This document shows, one piece after another, positions 48,604 through 57,883 of a stretch of 64,000 nt of DNA (its first letter is position 1; each line of letters starts with the position of its first letter). The DNA is from Phocaeicola sartorii JCM 17136 = DSM 21941 (GTDB taxonomy: Bacteria > Bacteroidota > Bacteroidia > Bacteroidales > Bacteroidaceae). The notes under the pieces were generated by a model. The model ran no database searches. It saw only the letters and a list, made by a program, of their open reading frames with translations, and was not told the DNA's origin. The position numbers were made by a program, and so were the translations under genes. The stretch is taken from assembly GCF_000614185.1 (NCBI RefSeq), contig NZ_BAKM01000024.1, positions 1 to 64,000 on the forward strand, given 5' to 3'.

Positions 48604-49884
48604 ATGGCTATGAAGAACTTATTTTTACTAATCGCATTATGCTGTATCGCTTTTTCTGCTCATTCCCAACGGCTGGTAGAGGTAGGGAAAGGGTTCAGCA
48701 GCACTTCGGTAAACGCCACCGTATTCCGTAACAACTCCATCGTGACACATGGAGACACCCAATACATTTCTTATTATGACGCTGACGGTTGGCTGATGCT
48801 GGGCAAACGCCGGCTGGGTACCGAGGAGTGGACTTTGTACCGTTCGCAATATAAAGGAAACGTACAAGATGCACATAACATTATCAGCATGATGGTAGAT
48901 GGCGACGGCTATCTTCATCTTTCTTTCGACCACCACGGGCATAAGCTGAATTATTGCCGCAGTATTGCTCCCGATACCCTTGTTCTGGGAGATAAAGAAC
49001 CGATGATAGGCCATGAGGAAGAAGATGTGACCTATCCTGAGTTCCATTTGCTGGCTGATGGAGATTTGCTTTTTGTTTATCGCTCGGGCGCTTCCGGAAG
49101 GGGAAATATGGTGATGAACCGGTATGATGTGAAATCCCGCAAGTGGGAGCGTGTGCAGGATGTCCTTGTGGACGGAGAAAACGAGCGCAATGCCTATTGG
49201 CAGCTGTATGTGGACCAAGTGGGAACCATCCATCTTTCCTGGGTGTGGCGTGAGACCTGGCATGTGGAAACCAATCACGATTTATGCTATGCCCGTTCTT
49301 TGGACGGGGGGAAAAACTGGTATAAGACCAACGGACAGAAGTATGAGCTTCCTATCCGTTTGGGCAATGCCGAATATGCCTGTCGTATTCCTCAGAATGC
49401 CGAACTGATAAACCAGACCAGTATGAGCACGGATGTCGCAGGTCATCCATACATCGCTACCTACTGGCGCAGTCCCGATAGTGATGTCCCCCAATACCGC
49501 ATCGTCTGGCACGATGGTGTGAAGTGGCACAGCCGTCAGGTTTCCAATCGCAAGACTCCTTTCTCCTTGAAAGGAGGAGGGACCAAGATGATTCCCATTT
49601 CCCGTCCCCGGATGGTGGTGGACAACGGAGAAGTGTACTATCTGTTCCGTGACCAGGAACGTGGCAGCAAAGTTTCCATGTACTATACCAAAGACGTACA
49701 GTATGGTGAGTGGCGCGTGAAGGACCTGACGGATTTTCCCGTAAATGCATGGGAACCCAGCCATGACACGGAGCTGTGGAAAACGAAGAAACAACTTCAT
49801 ATTTATGTGCAGGACACCCGTCAGGGAGATGGCGAGAAAATGGTGGAAACCGAACCGCAAATGGTGTATGTGTTGGAACTGTAA
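48604..49884 (+). CDS. Secreted BNR_4 beta-propeller, GH145/PL27-like
   Basis: A secreted protein (about 426 residues from 48604; signal peptide ends AFSAHSQ) built of repeated BNR-type blades: DTQYISYYDADGWLMLGKR, DGDGYLHLSFDHHGHKLNY, DQVGTIHLSWVWRE and VDNGEVYYLFRDQERG. It fits the BNR_4 family (PF15892), which includes seven-bladed enzymes that remove rhamnose linked to glucuronate on arabinogalactan proteins by hydrolysis (GH145) or elimination (PL27). His residues in FDHHGHKL are candidates for the active centre. The next gene encodes glucuronate-removing domains, which supports the assignment. Whether it is a hydrolase, a lyase or inactive cannot be told from sequence. Confidence 0.75.
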   Translation: MAMKNLFLLIALCCIAFSAHSQRLVEVGKGFSSTSVNATVFRNNSIVTHGDTQYISYYDADGWLMLGKRRLGTEEWTLYRSQYKGNVQDAHNIISMMVDGDGYLHLSFDHHGHKLNYCRSIAPDTLVLGDKEPMIGHEEEDVTYPEFHLLADGDLLFVYRSGASGRGNMVMNRYDVKSRKWERVQDVLVDGENERNAYWQLYVDQVGTIHLSWVWRETWHVETNHDLCYARSLDGGKNWYKTNGQKYELPIRLGNAEYACRIPQNAELINQTSMSTDVAGHPYIATYWRSPDSDVPQYRIVWHDGVKWHSRQVSNRKTPFSLKGGGTKMIPISRPRMVVDNGEVYYLFRDQERGSKVSMYYTKDVQYGEWRVKDLTDFPVNAWEPSHDTELWKTKKQLHIYVQDTRQGDGEKMVETEPQMVYVLEL

Positions 49885-49890
49885 ATCAAT

Positions 49891-49978
49891 GTGCCAATTG
49901 GCCAATGATCATGCGGCACATAGCGCAGGCACATTAGCAAGTTGCCACATAGTGCAAGCAAATTGGCAAATAGATAAA
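49891..49978. repeat. Degenerate ~22-bp-period array (array C)
   Basis: Four loose units start at 49891, 49913, 49935 and about 49956 (spacing 22, 22, 21). They share words such as GCCAATTGGCCAAT, GCGGCACATAG, GCAAGTTGCCACAT and GCAAATTGGCAAAT. Identity between units is only moderate (about half the bases), so the period is weaker evidence than in arrays A and B. It fills the gap between two co-directional PUL genes. Confidence 0.6.
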
Positions 49979-49986
49979 TTATTAAT

Positions 49987-52305
49987 ATGATGAACAAATT
50001 ATTGAAGCAAACCCTTGTTTGTGCGGGCGCCTTGTTGCTTTCCATGCAGGTTGCCGCCAAGCCCTCTTCCGAAGCCAAGGAAGTACGGGGGATTATAGAC
50101 AAGGTAAACACTTATTGGCAAACGCATAACAAACCCGAAGTCCGTTCGTTTTGGGACAATGCCGCTTACCACACCGGAAACATGGAGGCATACTTTCTGA
50201 CCGGTAATGAAAACTACCGTGCATATTCTGAAGCCTGGGCCATGCACAATGAATGGAAGGGAGCCAAGGAAAAGGATAAATCTAAATGGAAATACTCTTA
50301 CGGCGAGAGTGATGAATATGTATTGTTCGGAGATTATCAGGTTTGTTTCCAGACGTATATCGACCTTTATAATATCCTTCCGGACAACTATAAGATAGCC
50401 CGTGCCCGTGAAGTGATGGAGTATGAGATGAGTACACCCAATCAGGATTACTGGTGGTGGAGTGACGGTCTGTATATGGTAATGCCTGTCATGACCAAAC
50501 TGTATAAGGTGACGGGCAATCCTCTCTATCTGGACAAACTGTATGAATACATCACTTATTCAGACGGCATCATGCTCGACCGGGAAACCGGCCTGTATTA
50601 TCGGGATGCCAAATATGTTTATCCCAAGCACAAGACTCCCAGCGGAAAGAAGGATTTCTGGGCACGTGGTGACGGATGGGTGCTTGCCGGACTGGCGAAG
50701 GTGCTGAAAGATCTTCCCGCAGATTACAAACACCGTTCTTTCTTTGTTGATAAGTATGTGAAACTGGCCGAAGCAGTCGCAGCCATCCAGCAACCGGAAG
50801 GTTATTGGACCCGTAGCATGATGGATCCCACCCATGCTCCCGGACCGGAAACCAGCGGAACGGCTTTCTTTACTTATGGCTTCCTTTGGGGAATCAACAA
50901 TGGCTATCTGGATGAGGCAGTGTATAAACCGGTGGTAGATAAAGCATGGAGCTATTTGACAAAGACTGCTTTGCAGAAGAATGGCAAGATTGGTTACGTA
51001 CAGCCGATTGGCGAGAAGGCCATTCCGGGACAAGTGGTCGATGCGGATTCTGAAGCTAATTTCGGGGTAGGCGCTTTTCTGTTGGCTGCTTGTGAATATG
51101 TCCGTTATCTGGAAGCTCCTAAAAATCAAGACCGTGCCTACTGGTGCAATCTGCTTTATAAGATGGCATCTCCCGTACTGAGCAATATGGCGGAAGGTAA
51201 TCTGAAAAAGAATATGCTGGTAGAGGTGAGCCCTAACTGGGATGGACGTAACAAAGGGGTGACTTATATGGAAACCTTCGGACGCCTGATGGCAGGTGTC
51301 GCTCCCTGGCTGACACTTCCCGATGATGATACAGAAGAGGGACAGATGCGCAAGCAACTCCGTGAATGGGCATTGAAAAGCTATGCCAATGCGGTGGATC
51401 CTGCCAATCCCGACTATCTGTTGTGGAGAGGACACGGACAGGCTTTGGTGGATGCGGCCTACGTGGCCGAAAGTTTTCTACGTGCCTACGACCAGCTTTG
51501 GATGCCTTTGGATGATACAACCAAGAAACGTTATTTTGAAGAATTTACCCAGTTGCGCCGGGTGGACCCGCCTTACACCAACTGGCTGCTGTTTTCTTCT
51601 ACCATCGAGAGTTTCCTGGCAAAGGCAGGAGCGGAATGTGACGAATACCGTATCAATTCGGCTATCCGCAAGGTGGAGGAATGGTACACGGGAGACGGCT
51701 GGTATGCGGACGGCCCTTCTTTCGCTTTCGACTATTATAGCAGTTATGTCTTCCATCCCATGTATCTGGAAACGTTGCAGGGCATGAAGGATGCAGGGAA
51801 ATACACTCGTATTCATTATAAAAAATATTATGACCGCGCTTTGAAACGTGCCAGGAAATTCAGCCTTGTACTGGAACGCTTGATTTCTCCTGAGGGTACT
51901 TTCCCGGTATTCGGCCGTTCCATTCCTTATCGTCTGGCTACCATGCAGCCCTTGGCGCTGATGGCTTGGTATCAGCAGCTTCCCGAAGGGGTGAGCAACG
52001 GACAGGCGCGTGCCGCACTGACTTCTGTGATGCACCGGATGTATGACAACACCGAGAACTTCAATGAAGCGGGATTCCTGACCATCGGTTTTGCAGGCCG
52101 TCAGCCCAATGTGGCGGATTGGTACACCAATAACGGCAGTCTGTATATGACATCACTGGCATTCCTTCCGCTGGGGCTTCCTGCCGCACATCCGTTCTGG
52201 ACAGATGCCGCACAACCTTGCACACAAGCCAAGGCATGGGGCGGACAACCTTTCCCGAAGGACCATCACTGGGGGGATGATATACGTACTTGGGATTTAT
52301 TCTGA
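49987..52305 (+). CDS. GH105 unsaturated glucuronyl hydrolase fused to DUF2264 (GH154)
   Basis: A secreted 772-residue two-enzyme fusion. The signal peptide ends MQVAAK. Residues 25-375 are GH105: WWWSDGLYMVMPVMTKLYKV with the catalytic Asp, WARGDGWVLAGLAKVLKDLP and QPEGYWTRSM are typical. GH105 removes 4,5-unsaturated uronic acids left by lyases. Residues about 380-772 are DUF2264, now GH154, whose characterised Bacteroides member is an exo-beta-glucuronidase on arabinogalactan; seen as NWDGRNKGVTYMETFGRLMAG, DYLLWRGHGQALVDAAY, WLLFSSTIESFLA and DGWYADGPSFAFDYYSSYVF. One polypeptide could thus handle both unsaturated and saturated glucuronate. A second in-frame ATG lies at 49990. Confidence 0.88.
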   Translation: MMNKLLKQTLVCAGALLLSMQVAAKPSSEAKEVRGIIDKVNTYWQTHNKPEVRSFWDNAAYHTGNMEAYFLTGNENYRAYSEAWAMHNEWKGAKEKDKSKWKYSYGESDEYVLFGDYQVCFQTYIDLYNILPDNYKIARAREVMEYEMSTPNQDYWWWSDGLYMVMPVMTKLYKVTGNPLYLDKLYEYITYSDGIMLDRETGLYYRDAKYVYPKHKTPSGKKDFWARGDGWVLAGLAKVLKDLPADYKHRSFFVDKYVKLAEAVAAIQQPEGYWTRSMMDPTHAPGPETSGTAFFTYGFLWGINNGYLDEAVYKPVVDKAWSYLTKTALQKNGKIGYVQPIGEKAIPGQVVDADSEANFGVGAFLLAACEYVRYLEAPKNQDRAYWCNLLYKMASPVLSNMAEGNLKKNMLVEVSPNWDGRNKGVTYMETFGRLMAGVAPWLTLPDDDTEEGQMRKQLREWALKSYANAVDPANPDYLLWRGHGQALVDAAYVAESFLRAYDQLWMPLDDTTKKRYFEEFTQLRRVDPPYTNWLLFSSTIESFLAKAGAECDEYRINSAIRKVEEWYTGDGWYADGPSFAFDYYSSYVFHPMYLETLQGMKDAGKYTRIHYKKYYDRALKRARKFSLVLERLISPEGTFPVFGRSIPYRLATMQPLALMAWYQQLPEGVSNGQARAALTSVMHRMYDNTENFNEAGFLTIGFAGRQPNVADWYTNNGSLYMTSLAFLPLGLPAAHPFWTDAAQPCTQAKAWGGQPFPKDHHWGDDIRTWDLF

Positions 52306-52314
52306 TTGTTTTCA

Positions 52315-52382
52315 GACGCGGATGACGCAGGTGATACGGATAAGTATAAAAACAACTTCGTATCATCTGCGTTGTTCGTGTT
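52315..52382. repeat. Inverted repeat built of 9-bp units
   Basis: The left arm (52315-52341) is three 9-mers in a row: GACGCGGAT, GACGCAGGT, GATACGGAT. The right arm (52356-52382), read on the other strand, is AACACGAAC, AACGCAGAT, GATACGAAG. The arms pair over most of 27 bases (core ACGCAGgTGATACG), loop about 14. Related 9-mers continue at about 52396-52415. It may end the fusion-gene transcript, although there is no T run. Confidence 0.65.
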
Positions 52383-52446
52383 TAAAAAATAAAAGCTTTG
52401 TGTCATCTGTATCTGAAAATGGCAAAAAGATAGTAGCTTTGCATCC

Positions 52447-53486
52447 ATGAAAACAAAATTTCTCCCTATTCTGAGATGTATAGTGCCTGCATGGCTTCTT
52501 CTGTGCATTGTACTTTGCCGTTTTTTTCCTGTCATGGCCGAAGGGTATGCCCGTCATATCTATCCGTGGCTGTCGGCGGTGTTGTCCGCTACAGCTTCTG
52601 TTTTCCCTTTCTCCTTGGAGGAGATGCTGGTGGTCGGAATCATTTTATGGATGATTATGTATCCTTTTCTCAAACGCCGGAAGAAGAAAAGCTGGAGATT
52701 CATTGTAGGTAGGGAAGTGGAGTTGCTGGCATGGGTCTATATCTGGTTTTATCTGGGGTGGGGCTTGAATTATTTCCGTTACGATATTTACCGGCGGATG
52801 GAGGTAGAGCCTGCCGGTTACGACGAACAGGCATTCCATCGTTTCCTTGTTTCCTATACAGATAGTCTGAATCAGTCCTATACGGCTGAGGTGAAAACGG
52901 ATCCTGAAAGGGTGCGGCAGGAGATAAAGGAGATTTACCGGCAGGTTCCGTCTATGTATGGTTTGGCTCTTCCCCGGGATTATCAGCATCCGAAGCAGGT
53001 GTGGTTCAATCCGCTTTATTCGGGTGTGGGAGTATTGGGATATATGGGTCCTTTTTTTGCGGAGTCGCAATTGAATGAAGAATTACTTCCTGTGCAATGG
53101 CCTTTTACGTATGCCCATGAACTGTCTCACCTGTTGGGGGTAAGTAATGAGGCGGAAGCGAATTATTGGGCTTACAGGGTTTGTCGCTCTTCAATGCGGC
53201 CGGCGGTGCGTTATAGTGCCTATTTCGGTCTGTTACCCTATGTGCTGGTCAATGCCTCTTCTGTGTTGACGGAAGAGGAGTTCCGTGAATGGGTTAAGAC
53301 GATCCGTCCCGAAGTGGTGAAGGATTATGAATATAAACGTATGTATTGGAATGAGCGTTACAGTACCTGCTGGGTGAAGTGCAGAATCAAATTTATAACC
53401 TGTTCTTAAAAGGTAACAACATTCCTTCCGGCAGAAAGAATTATGCGGAAGTGATCGGGATGCTGCTTTCTTTGGAAGAAAAGTAA
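52447..53486 (+). CDS. DUF3810 membrane protein with HExxH motif (one frameshift)
   Basis: A membrane protein of the DUF3810 family. Three hydrophobic segments lie in the first 110 residues (CIVPAWLLLCIVLCRFFPVM; VLSATASVFPFSLEEMLVVG; LAWVYIWFYLGWGLNYF). The large extracytoplasmic part contains FTYAHELSHLLGVSNEAEAN, an HExxH-type zinc-peptidase motif with a distal Glu. The frame is lost near 53372; restoring one base continues with GEVQNQIYNLFLKGNN and ends LLSLEEK at 53486, about 346 residues in all. Substrate unknown. A -7 box (TAGCTTTG, 52434-52441) ends 5 bp before the ATG, implying a nearly leaderless message. Confidence 0.82.
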
Positions 53487-53546
53487 AACTCTAAAGAAGA
53501 ACCTTTCAGGATGATTCCAAACAATGATCAGCATCCGCGCGGAAGT

Positions 53547-56500
53547 CTATTGTTTCTGTTTCACATAATCCGAAGGCGACATTCCGTATTCGTCCTTGAA
53601 ACATTGGCGGAAATAGGCCACACTGCTGAATCCTATCATATAGGCTATTTCTGAAATCGTATATTGTCCGTACATCAGCAGTTCCGCTCCCTTGCGCATT
53701 TTTACCTTACGGATAAATTCGTTGGCAGACATGTCCGTCAGTCCCTTTATCTTGCGGTAAAGGGTGGAGTGACTCATGCACATCTTGTCGGCAATGAAAG
53801 CGATATCCATCTTTTCCATTTCCAGATTCTCTTCGATGATCTGCGTGATTTTCTGCAAGAATTCATTATCCAGTTTGTTTAACGAACTCACGGCGCTTTC
53901 CTGCTTGGGCTGTGTGTCCGCCAGTGCCAGCAGAGAGGCTATTTTCTTACGGTTTTCCAACAGGTTGTTGATGCGGCTGTGCAGCAGTTTGGCACTGAAC
54001 GGTTTGGTCAGGTAGGAATCTGCTCCGGATGCATATCCTTCTTCCTTGTCCTGTAACGAATCCTTGGCCGTCAGTAAGATGACGGGGATATGGCTGGTGC
54101 GCATATCCTCTTTCACCCGCTTGCAAAGTTCGATACCGTCCATGACCGGCATCATGATATCGCTGACAATGATGTTGGGTATTCGCCCCTGTGCCAGTTC
54201 CCAGCCTTCCTTGCCGTCCTTGGCGGTGATTACTTCATAGAATTCAGTAAAAGAACTCCGGATATATTCCCGTATGTCGGTATTGTCCTCTACCACCAGC
54301 ACAATGGATGATTTTCGGTGGGGGTATCGGCAACGGTGGTTTCCTCGGCATCCGTCGGTTTCTTTTCCATATCATGTTGTGCGTGGATAGCGTTGGGGTA
54401 TGTATTCTCGGTGAGCAGCCGCAGGGTGAATGTGGTTCCCGTATCCAAGGCACTTTCTACTTTCAGGATTCCTTCGTGTAACTCGCTCAAGCCTTTGACC
54501 AGGGCAAGCCCGATGCCCGAACCTGATGCCTGGTATTTGCTTTTTGCCTGATAATAGCGGTCGAAAATGTGCGGCAGCGCTTCGGCGGCAATGCCGTGTC
54601 CGGTATCACTGACACTGATTTCCGTGTATTTTATCTGGTTCTCTTCTACCGAACGGAGCGATAAGGTGATATCTCCCTCGGAAGTATATTTGGCGGCATT
54701 GCTCATCAGGTTGTCCAGTATGATGGTGATCATGTCCGCGTCATAGAAGATTTCCGTATCTTCCGTTTCGATATGAATATGATAATTTACTTTGTTATTG
54801 GAATTCAACTCTTTGTAACGCAATCCCACTTCCTGTACCAATTGTCCCAAATCTCCCTTGTCCACAGATAATTTACGGTTCTGGGTTTCGGTCTTGCGGA
54901 ATTCCAGTATGCGGTTTATCAGATTCAGCAGACGGGTGGCGCTATCATGAATGATGCTGATTTTGTTGGCGTGTTTGGGAGATAAGGTGGCATCACTCAG
55001 CAAGTCTTCCAACGGGCCGAGGATCAGCGTGAGCGGAGTACGTAGTTCGTGGGTGATGTTGGTGTAGAAGCGCAGGCGTTCTTCGTTCAGTTCCTGCTTG
55101 TTCAGGCTTTGCTTGCGCTCCACTTCCAATGAGCTCTCTAAGTCCAGTTTGCGCTTATAGAAACGTGAAACTCCGTAAATGATCAGTATTATCAGCAAGA
55201 CGTAAATTAGTTTGGCATACCAGCTCAACCAAAATGGAGGGGTGATGCGGATATGCAGTGTGGCTTCGTCCTTTTCCCACTCTTGGTTTCTTAAACGTGT
55301 TTTTACTTTAAAAGTATAATGCCCGGGTGGGATATTTCTGAAAATAATTTGCTTTTCACCTTGTGTATTGTACCAAATGTTTTCCAATCCTTCCAAGATG
55401 TATGAAAATTCCACTTGCGAGCTGACAGCATAGTCTAGTACATTGAATGAAATCTTGAATGTATTTTGATTATAAGGGAGCTGTATGTTGGTATCGGTCA
55501 GTGGAAGGGGATGTTCCGCATCTTTGCTTTCTGTTTGTTTGTCGTAAATAGAAAATTGTGTGATGGTGACCGGTGCCGGTTTGCGAATAGAGTTGACTTT
55601 ACTGGGAGTAAAGTAACAGGCTCCACCTTGTGAGCCGAAATAGAGGATTCCGTCAGCGGAAATGCAGGTAGATCCGTCCATGAAGTCTCCCATGGGTACT
55701 CCGTCATAGTGGTTGTAATTGTAGAAAGTCTTTGTCTTCTCGTCCAATCGTGAGATTCCGGCATTGGTACTGAGCCAAATGGTTCCGTCATGGTCTTCCT
55801 GTATGGCGCGTACATTGGCGTTTTGCAGTCCTTCTTTCGTCCCATAATGGAATAATCTTCCAGATGGCTGGCGTCTCGGAAAACCAGAATTCCGTCATTA
55901 GTCCCTACCCAGATTCGTTTACGCGAATCTTCCATCAAATAATTGACAGAGCGTATGGGGAAACTTTGCTCTGTCGTCAGTTTTCGGAACAGTTGTCCTT
56001 TTTCATCGAACAGAAACAATCCTTTGGCTCCTATCCATAGTTTGCCGTTCTTGTCTTTCAGAATGCTTCTTATTCCTTTATTGGTCAATAGGCTGTTAAT
56101 TTTATCTTCTTGTGTCAGCTCCCGGTTATAGGCGGAATAAAGTCCGCTTTGGGTACCTATCCACATTTTCCCGTTCGTATCTTCGTAGAAGCATAGGATG
56201 TCCAGGCTTCCATCTTTATCATCTCCGATACAGGTTATGCGTTTGGTGTCCGGATGATAGATAGCCACACCATGTTTATGGGTACCCAGCCACAAATCAC
56301 CGTGCTTGTCCTGATGGAAGACGCTGACGTGTGTTTGTTTGTTCAGGTGGCACTGATTCAGGGGGATGAGTTCTATTTTTTTCCCTTCTTTGTAAATGCC
56401 AAGTTCGCCTTCTCCACCCAGCCATATTTGCCGGTTGTTGTCCGCCCATAGTCCCCAGACTTGTTTGTTGCAGTTATGTTCATACTTTTCTGTTTGGTAG

Positions 56501-57565
56501 GTGATAGTATTGAACAGGGGTTGGCTATGACTGATAAAGTCTATTCCTCCCCGATAGTTGCCTATCCATATATTTCCGAAAGAGTCCTGGATGATGCTCT
56601 GTGCATTGGGACTGGACAAACCGTGTCCGTCATTGCTGGCCGTGATACGGGTAAAGCTGGCTTGTGCCGGAGGGGTGAATGTATTCTCGGGCAGGTTGAA
56701 GATGCTGACTCCGCCAGATAGGTGGAGATCCATAAAGTGCCGTCATTCATTTGTTTGATATCGGCTACTTGGTTACCTAACAGGGAGTGTTCATTATCCT
56801 CCATTTGTCTGAAAGTAGTGAAACTTTCTTTTTGTGGGTTGAATAGTACCAGTCCGTTATTGGTGCCTAACCAAATATTGTGGCTTTTATCTTTATAAAT
56901 GACATTTATGCTGTTATCGGGCAGACTGTTCTGGTTTCCGGGATCATGTCGGTAGTTCTTGCAAAGGTTGTTTTTGATCGAGACAATGCTCAGCCTTTGT
57001 CGCTGTGGCCGATGTATAAGTTCCCGTTTCCGTCATCGACGGCTGTGTGGAAAGGTCCTTCTAATCCCGGTACTGTCTGTGGAGTATAGCAGGTGGTGTC
57101 TTGTGCGGACCAATGTATGACCCCTGCGGTATAATGGGTAATCCACATACCGGAGTCGGTGGCGGTGGCCAGTCCCGTGACGTTTTTGTCCAGGTGGCTT
57201 AGTGGAGTGGCATGGGGCAGCATGCTTCCGGTGGGATAGTCAAAATAGAACAATCCTTGATCAGTTCCAACCCATACGTTATCGTTCGTGGGATCGGCCA
57301 GCAGGCTGTTGATCCAGTTTTGCTCTGTCCTATGACTGTCTTGTCCGTAGAGAATGAATTTTTGTCCATCGAACCGGTTCAGTCCTGATGAGGTCGCTAC
57401 CCAGATATATCCTTTTTGGTCTTGGATAATTTTTTGTGTATAGTTGCTGGACAGTCCGTCTTCCACCCCCAGACGTTTAATGGTATAAGGCTGTGCTGAT
57501 ATTTTCTCAAAGCTTGAAAGTGAGACGATAAAAAATAGAGTAATAATGAACGGTATGTTTTTCAT
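53547..57565 (-). CDS. Hybrid two-component sensor/regulator (HTCS; four frameshifts)
   Basis: One-protein sensor and transcription factor that senses oligosaccharides in the periplasm and switches on the adjacent PUL. About 1340 residues after repair. Order: signal peptide (to ~24); Reg_prop two-bladed propeller sensor (~25-690, many xGxxWIGT-type repeats); Y_Y_Y domain (~700-775); one membrane helix (~783-802); HisKA with ITHELRTPLT (His ~838); HATPase; REC with VSDIMMPVMDG (Asp ~1134); and a C-terminal AraC-type HTH ending SPSDYVKQKQ. Breaks near 56987, 56720, 55846 and 54300 are each fixed by one base. It is divergent from susC, as usual for HTCS genes and their targets. Confidence 0.92.
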
Positions 57566-57725
57566 GAGAATATTGATTTGTGTATGGCAAAATTAGCATA
57601 AATCTTTGATATGACATACTGACGGAGGGGGAAGAATTCGGCAATAGGCTATTAAAAACTCGTTATGAACGATTTTTCTATGCTTCGTGAACGGTTTTTA
57701 TTCCTTTGCATTTGATAACACCTTT

Positions 57726-57733
57726 TATATTTG
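57726..57733 (+). promoter_or_regulatory. -7 box of the second susC
   Basis: TATATTTG; TTTG at 57705-57708 lies 17 bp upstream as a possible -33. The leader to the susC ATG is about 150 bases, long enough for regulation. The 318-bp gap is where the HTCS would be expected to bind. Confidence 0.6.
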
Positions 57734-57883
57734 CGAAAGAAAGATGAAATAATAACACTTGATGCTTATGAAGACGTAAAGTTAACCAATCTTATTGAAG
57801 AAGATGTCTTTTAGGAAAAGAATCTTCTATGTGATAAAGTGAATTATTAATCACCTTGTAATAATCTAATAATAAGAAAAACG

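Noticed and set aside
50560..51435. Long antisense frames under the GH105-GH154 gene
   Set aside because: Fully covered by a clearly conserved coding gene; no independent coding evidence.
57566..57883. An invertible promoter ahead of susC
   Set aside because: I looked for inverted repeats flanking the promoter and found none; no recombinase gene is nearby.
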